Positions 5,171 through 8,375 of a stretch of DNA of 8,375 bases are shown in pieces (the stretch's first letter is position 1; the number at the start of each line of letters is the position of its first letter). The position numbers and the translations under genes were made by a program. The stretch is from Sulfuriferula multivorans. GTDB lineage: Bacteria; Pseudomonadota; Gammaproteobacteria; Burkholderiales; Thiobacillaceae. The stretch is from the NCBI GenBank assembly GCA_010365175.1, contig JAAFGW010000119.1, forward strand, positions 1 through 8,375, in the 5' to 3' direction. The notes beneath the pieces were generated by a model that ran no database searches, had not been told where the DNA came from, and was given only the letters and a program-made list of their open reading frames with translations.

Positions 5171-6556
5171 TTAATGCCCAGAATGGCCACTGGGTTTGCG
5201 AACGCTCACTTCGACATCGGTGGGCGTGCCCTTGGGTGAGGCGGATTTCGGCGCACGCACCGGCTCCGACAACGCTCCGGTGTACTCGAAGGCCACTGTA
5301 CCAGCGGGTGCCTTGTACCAACCCGGATCGGAATAATCACCCGGCTTCTGGTCGCGTCGCACTTTCATCATGGTAAACATGCCGCCCATTTCCACCGAGC
5401 CATAGGGACCTTGCCCAGTCATCATCGGCAAGGTGTTGTCGGGCAGGGGCATTTCCATTTCGGCCATGTCAGCCATGCCGCGCTCACCCATCACCATGTA
5501 GTCGGGCACCAGTTTGTTGATTTTTTGCATGATCCCGGTGTGATCGACGCCTATCATGGTCGGCGTCGCGTGACCCATAGCGTTCATGGTGTGGTGGCTT
5601 TTGTGGCAATGAAATGCCCAGTCGCCTTCCTCGTCGGCCAGAAACTCGACCTGACGCATCTGGCCCACCGCAACGTCGGTGGTGACTTCTGGCCAGCGCG
5701 AACCTTTGGATGTGGGACCGCCATCGGTTCCGGTGACCTCGAACTCCACCCCGTGTAAATGAATCGGATGATTGGTCATAGTGAGATTGCCGACCCGGAT
5801 GCGAACTTTGTCGTTTAAGCGTACGTTCAGGGTGTCGATCCCTGGGAACGCGCGGCTGTTAAACGTCCACAAGTTGAAATCGAGCATGGTGTTGACCATC
5901 GGCGTCGCGCTACCGGGGTCAATATCGTAAGCATTCAGCAAAAAACAGAAATCGCGGTCGACAGGATTTATCAGCGGATGCTTGCCCTTGGGATGCGTCA
6001 CCCAGAAGCCCATCATACCCATCGCCATCTGCGTCATTTCGTCCGCGTGCGGGTGATACATGAACGTGCCGGGCCGACGTGCCACAAACTCATACACAAA
6101 AGTCTTGCCCGGTTTGATGGCTGGCTGGTTGAGACCGCCGACGCCGTCCATGCCGTTGGGCAGGCGCTGGCCGTGCCAGTGGATGGTGGTGTGCTCGGGT
6201 AGGCGGTTGGTGACGAAAATCCGCACTCGGTCGCCTTCCACCACTTCGATGGTCGGCCCGGGCGACTGGCCGTTATAGCCCCACAGGTGCGCCTTCATCC
6301 CGGGGGAAATTTCGCGCACCACGGGTTCAGCCACCAGATGAAACTCTTTCACACCCTCCTTCATCCGCCACGGCAGCGTCCAGCCGTTCAGCGTGACCAC
6401 CGGGTTGTAGGGCCGCCCATTAGGCGGCATCAGAGGCGGCTGGGTATCGGGCTTGTCCATGCTGACGATCTCCGGCAGACCCGCCAGCGCAGCCGGTGTC
6501 AAAGTGGCTGCAGCGACCGCGCCAGTCAATTTGAAAAAATCGCGTCGTGAAGTCAT
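5171..6556 (-). CDS. Tat-exported two-domain-type multicopper oxidase with Met-rich C-terminal tail (copper oxidase)
   Basis: The product has 461 residues. The Tat signal SRRDFFKLTG (3-12) implies export in folded form to the periplasm. All four copper-ligand blocks are present: HWHG (126-129), HPH (168-170), HPIHLHG (263-269) and HCHKSHHTMNAM (316-327, with Cys317, His322 and Met327 as type 1 ligands). Only about 93 residues separate the second and third blocks, and the last block lies 134 residues from the C-terminus. Three-domain CopA/laccase proteins instead carry a full middle domain and end soon after the HCH block. The tail (about 345-461) is rich in Met (MADMAEMEMP, MGGMFTMM). The likely role is oxidation of Cu(I) to less toxic Cu(II). 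The start at 6556 is preferred because AAAGGA lies 6 bases upstream and the Tat motif follows at once; a TTG at 6571 overlapping the preceding stop is a less likely start. The gene follows the TolC-family gene by 11 bases, so they are probably co-transcribed. Confidence 0.9.
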   Translation of the reverse strand: MTSRRDFFKLTGAVAAATLTPAALAGLPEIVSMDKPDTQPPLMPPNGRPYNPVVTLNGWTLPWRMKEGVKEFHLVAEPVVREISPGMKAHLWGYNGQSPGPTIEVVEGDRVRIFVTNRLPEHTTIHWHGQRLPNGMDGVGGLNQPAIKPGKTFVYEFVARRPGTFMYHPHADEMTQMAMGMMGFWVTHPKGKHPLINPVDRDFCFLLNAYDIDPGSATPMVNTMLDFNLWTFNSRAFPGIDTLNVRLNDKVRIRVGNLTMTNHPIHLHGVEFEVTGTDGGPTSKGSRWPEVTTDVAVGQMRQVEFLADEEGDWAFHCHKSHHTMNAMGHATPTMIGVDHTGIMQKINKLVPDYMVMGERGMADMAEMEMPLPDNTLPMMTGQGPYGSVEMGGMFTMMKVRRDQKPGDYSDPGWYKAPAGTVAFEYTGALSEPVRAPKSASPKGTPTDVEVSVRKPSGHSGH

Positions 6557-6567
6557 GAGTAATCCTT

Positions 6568-7980
6568 TCAATGTCCGCCCGCTGCTTCGGCAGAGACGGA
6601 GGAAGCTGAGGGGGCGGCCATCATGCCGGGAGTGCCGACCAGTGCCATCTGAAGATCGGATTCGGCCAGCCAGTAATCACGCTGCGCCTCGATGGCGGCG
6701 TTGACCGACACAATCTGCGAACGCGCATCGGCCAGCAATTCGAATACACCGATCAGCATGCCGTTGTAGCGCAACACGTTCTCCTCGGAGATACGCTTTT
6801 TGAGCGGCACGATTTCATCGCGCAGATGTTTGGCGATGGCGTACTGACCTTGCTGCATGGCATAGGCTACGCGCACTTCCGAGCGCGCATTAACCGCGAC
6901 CTCCCGTGCACGTTCGAGCGCTTGCCGATAGCGCGACTCCGCAGCGACCACACGACTCTGGCCCCAGTCAAACAGCGGAAGTTCGAACGTGATTTCATAA
7001 CCGCGCTGCTGCGGTTCAGTATTGGAACTGTTATTGATGATGCCCAATTCCAGCACATTGATCAGCCGCGCACTCCGCGTGAGGCCCAGGTTTTTAGCCA
7101 ATGCCTCGGTTTGCAACTTTGTCATCTGCAAGTCCAGCCGCGTGTCCATTGCCTGCTGTTCCACATTGGGCAGCGCGGGCAAAGATTGGGGCAAGCCAGG
7201 CAGCCGAGCGGGTAATTTCAGCTGGTCTGCGCTGTTCAAACCCATCAACCGGACCAGACGCTCACGCGCCTGCACTTTTGCCCCTTCTGCACGTGCCACA
7301 GCCAGTGCGGCATCCGCATAAAACGAATGCTCACGCGCCTGCCGCAGTTTGCTCCAATTGCCCACTTTCGCCATGCGACTGGCAAGATCGGCACCCGCTT
7401 CGGCCGCTTCCATTGCCTGCTGCTGATACTGAGCTGATTGATTGGCGGTGACTGCTATGATCCAGGCCTTGCGCGTATCCGCCGCCAGTCGCAGCACATT
7501 CAACACCAGCCCACTCCGCGTTTGTTCAAACAGCCGTTGTTCGATTTCGGTCCGCATCGGCATCGTCAGCAGGCGTGCAAGATTGAGGTGCAGGCTGCGC
7601 TCCCACTCCACCTCTTCGCCACGGGTGAGTCGTCCGATGGAAAAACCCGGGTTGGGCAAACGCTGGGCCGACACCAAATCGGCCTCGGCGATGCCCAGCA
7701 TGTTGAATGCCGCCTGCAGGCCCGGATTGTTTAGCAATGCAATCTGCACTGCTGCTTCATCTGTCAGCGGTTGTTCCAACATTGTGTCGACGCGGGCCTG
7801 CGTTTGTGCCCGCGTGGCATCGTCGCGTGACCACACCACCTCTTTCTGAATACGCGACTGGGTAGCAGATTGGACTGCATCGAACCCGCCATCCTTTGAA
7901 AAACTGGCGCAGCCGCCCAGCAATGCCGCGGACATCAATGCCAGCACGAGTGTGCGTGGCGTATAGGGATTGGTTTTCAT
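6568..7980 (-). CDS. TolC-family outer-membrane lipoprotein
   Basis: The product has 470 residues. The lipoprotein signal ends in the lipobox LLGGC with Cys24 as the acylated residue (ALMSAALLGGCASF), so the N-terminus should be lipid-anchored. The rest shows the two-repeat, mostly alpha-helical pattern of outer membrane efflux proteins: PLTDEAAVQIALLNNPGLQA (71-90) opens the first repeat, and TFELPLFDWGQSR (331-343) marks the strand of the second repeat, typical of TolC relatives. Long helical stretches with heptad-like Ala/Leu/Gln content lie at 140-245 and 341-445. The channel would span the outer membrane and periplasm and work with an RND pump and adaptor, but neither is encoded in the window. 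The start at 7980 is chosen for its signal peptide and for GAGAGG 6 bases upstream. The gene starts 10 bases after the small exported protein and ends 11 bases before the oxidase, so it is probably in one operon with both. Confidence 0.88.
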   Translation of the reverse strand: MKTNPYTPRTLVLALMSAALLGGCASFSKDGGFDAVQSATQSRIQKEVVWSRDDATRAQTQARVDTMLEQPLTDEAAVQIALLNNPGLQAAFNMLGIAEADLVSAQRLPNPGFSIGRLTRGEEVEWERSLHLNLARLLTMPMRTEIEQRLFEQTRSGLVLNVLRLAADTRKAWIIAVTANQSAQYQQQAMEAAEAGADLASRMAKVGNWSKLRQAREHSFYADAALAVARAEGAKVQARERLVRLMGLNSADQLKLPARLPGLPQSLPALPNVEQQAMDTRLDLQMTKLQTEALAKNLGLTRSARLINVLELGIINNSSNTEPQQRGYEITFELPLFDWGQSRVVAAESRYRQALERAREVAVNARSEVRVAYAMQQGQYAIAKHLRDEIVPLKKRISEENVLRYNGMLIGVFELLADARSQIVSVNAAIEAQRDYWLAESDLQMALVGTPGMMAAPSASSVSAEAAGGH

Positions 7981-7990
7981 GGTTAGCCTC

Positions 7991-8326
7991 TCATTGTCCA
8001 TGCTGGCTATGGCTATTCGATTCTGCAGCGCCATCCCCTGGTTGGGCGTCACGCAAATAGGTGAGCCAGCCCCCTATTTCTCCGACACGGTTATTGGACT
8101 CGGTCCAATCACTGACGGGCTCATCGCGCCATTTCTGATACAGGCCAAACGGCGAGGCAGCTGCCATTCCCGTTTCTTTCGGCATGGCTTGTGTGGCCAT
8201 GGGCAGGGTTTCGGCGGCATGCGCCAAGGGCACAGCCAGCATTGCGGTCACAACTAACGGTGCCGCCCACCGAGGCAATTGGACGCGGACAGGTAACGTC
8301 ACTGGACGGAAAAATGAATTCAACAT
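7991..8326 (-). CDS. small exported protein heading the copper cluster, function unknown
   Basis: The product has 111 residues. A basic N-terminus and hydrophobic stretch (about 19-38, ending AHA) look like a rather long signal peptide, leaving about 73 mature residues. The most distinctive part is SDWTESNNRVGEIGGWLTYLRDAQ (split here as SDWTESNNRV at 72-81 and GEIGGWLTYLRDAQ at 82-95). I recall a similar DWxxxNxxVGxIGGWxxYxREAQ pattern in small proteins encoded just before TolC-family genes in copper loci of proteobacteria; no function is known to me. The polar C-terminus ends SHSQHGQ, with two His. The start at 8326 has GAGG 6 bases upstream; a TTG at 8362 would extend the N-terminus by 12 residues ahead of the signal and is less likely. 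The gene precedes the TolC-family gene by 10 bases, so the two should be co-expressed. Confidence 0.72.
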   Translation of the reverse strand: MLNSFFRPVTLPVRVQLPRWAAPLVVTAMLAVPLAHAAETLPMATQAMPKETGMAAASPFGLYQKWRDEPVSDWTESNNRVGEIGGWLTYLRDAQPGDGAAESNSHSQHGQ

Positions 8327-8345
8327 AGTGAACCTCGCAAATACA

Positions 8346-8360
8346 GCGGCAGTGTGCCGC
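8346..8360 (-). promoter_or_regulatory. hairpin in the leader of the copper cluster, possible attenuator or upstream terminator
   Basis: GCGGCA (8346-8351) and TGCCGC (8355-8360) form a perfect 6-bp stem with a 3-base loop. In the minus-strand direction TGTATTT follows directly, so it resembles a weak intrinsic terminator placed 19 bases before the start codon at 8326. It could terminate a gene outside the window or attenuate the cluster. The cluster promoter is not evident in the few bases left before the window edge. Confidence 0.4.
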
Positions 8361-8375
8361 AAACAGAATCGGGTA

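Noticed and set aside
6556..6571. TTG start at 6571 for the oxidase, overlapping the TolC-family gene stop
   Set aside because: The ATG at 6556 has AAAGGA at proper spacing and opens directly on the Tat motif; the TTG would add five residues before it without a ribosome site of its own.

Overview
The window is 8.4 kb of moderately GC-rich, densely coding bacterial chromosome. Everything recognisable points to a betaproteobacterium: a COG4705 membrane protein, a QseBC-type two-component pair, an SHP/DHC cytochrome module and a periplasmic copper-handling cluster. The genus cannot be read from the sequence; this gene mix would suit a Thiobacillus/Nitrosomonadales- or Burkholderiales-type organism (inference). 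No RNA gene, IS element, CRISPR array or phage gene is visible, and no gene-free stretch exceeds about 180 bases.

Layout. Bases 1-401 (+) hold the C-terminal part of a COG4705 multi-pass membrane protein. After a 157-base gap, a five-gene plus-strand operon runs from 559 to 4204: cytochrome b561, an SHP-type monoheme cytochrome c (DUF1924), a DHC-type diheme cytochrome c, a QseB-like response regulator and a QseC-like sensor kinase. The genes overlap or sit within 42 bases of each other. A tandem half-site in the gap (496-512) resembles a PmrA/QseB box and may be the operon's own regulatory site. The kinase ends 25 bases from the end of a convergent minus-strand cluster. Read in its own direction (8326 down to 4230), that cluster encodes a small exported protein, a TolC-family outer-membrane lipoprotein, a Tat-exported multicopper oxidase, a CusF-like copper-binding protein and a small Met/Gly-rich exported protein.

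Function. The plus-strand operon looks like a quinol-to-periplasm electron line: b561 would oxidise quinol in the inner membrane, DHC would carry electrons, and SHP would use them on a small ligand (O2, NO or a related species) at its Asn-ligated heme. The adjacent sensor pair probably controls the module. The minus-strand cluster looks like periplasmic copper defence: the oxidase would convert Cu(I) to Cu(II), the CusF-like and Met-rich proteins would bind Cu(I), and the TolC-family lipoprotein would supply an outer-membrane channel. No RND pump or adaptor gene is present in the window.

The points most worth a second look are the complete SHP/DHC/b561/QseBC module with its candidate operator, the two-domain oxidase with a Met-rich tail, the two uncharacterised small exported proteins, a long inverted repeat abutting the ribosome binding site of the Met-rich protein gene, and similar hairpin leaders upstream of two copper genes. 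All family calls come from reading motifs by eye, without a database search.
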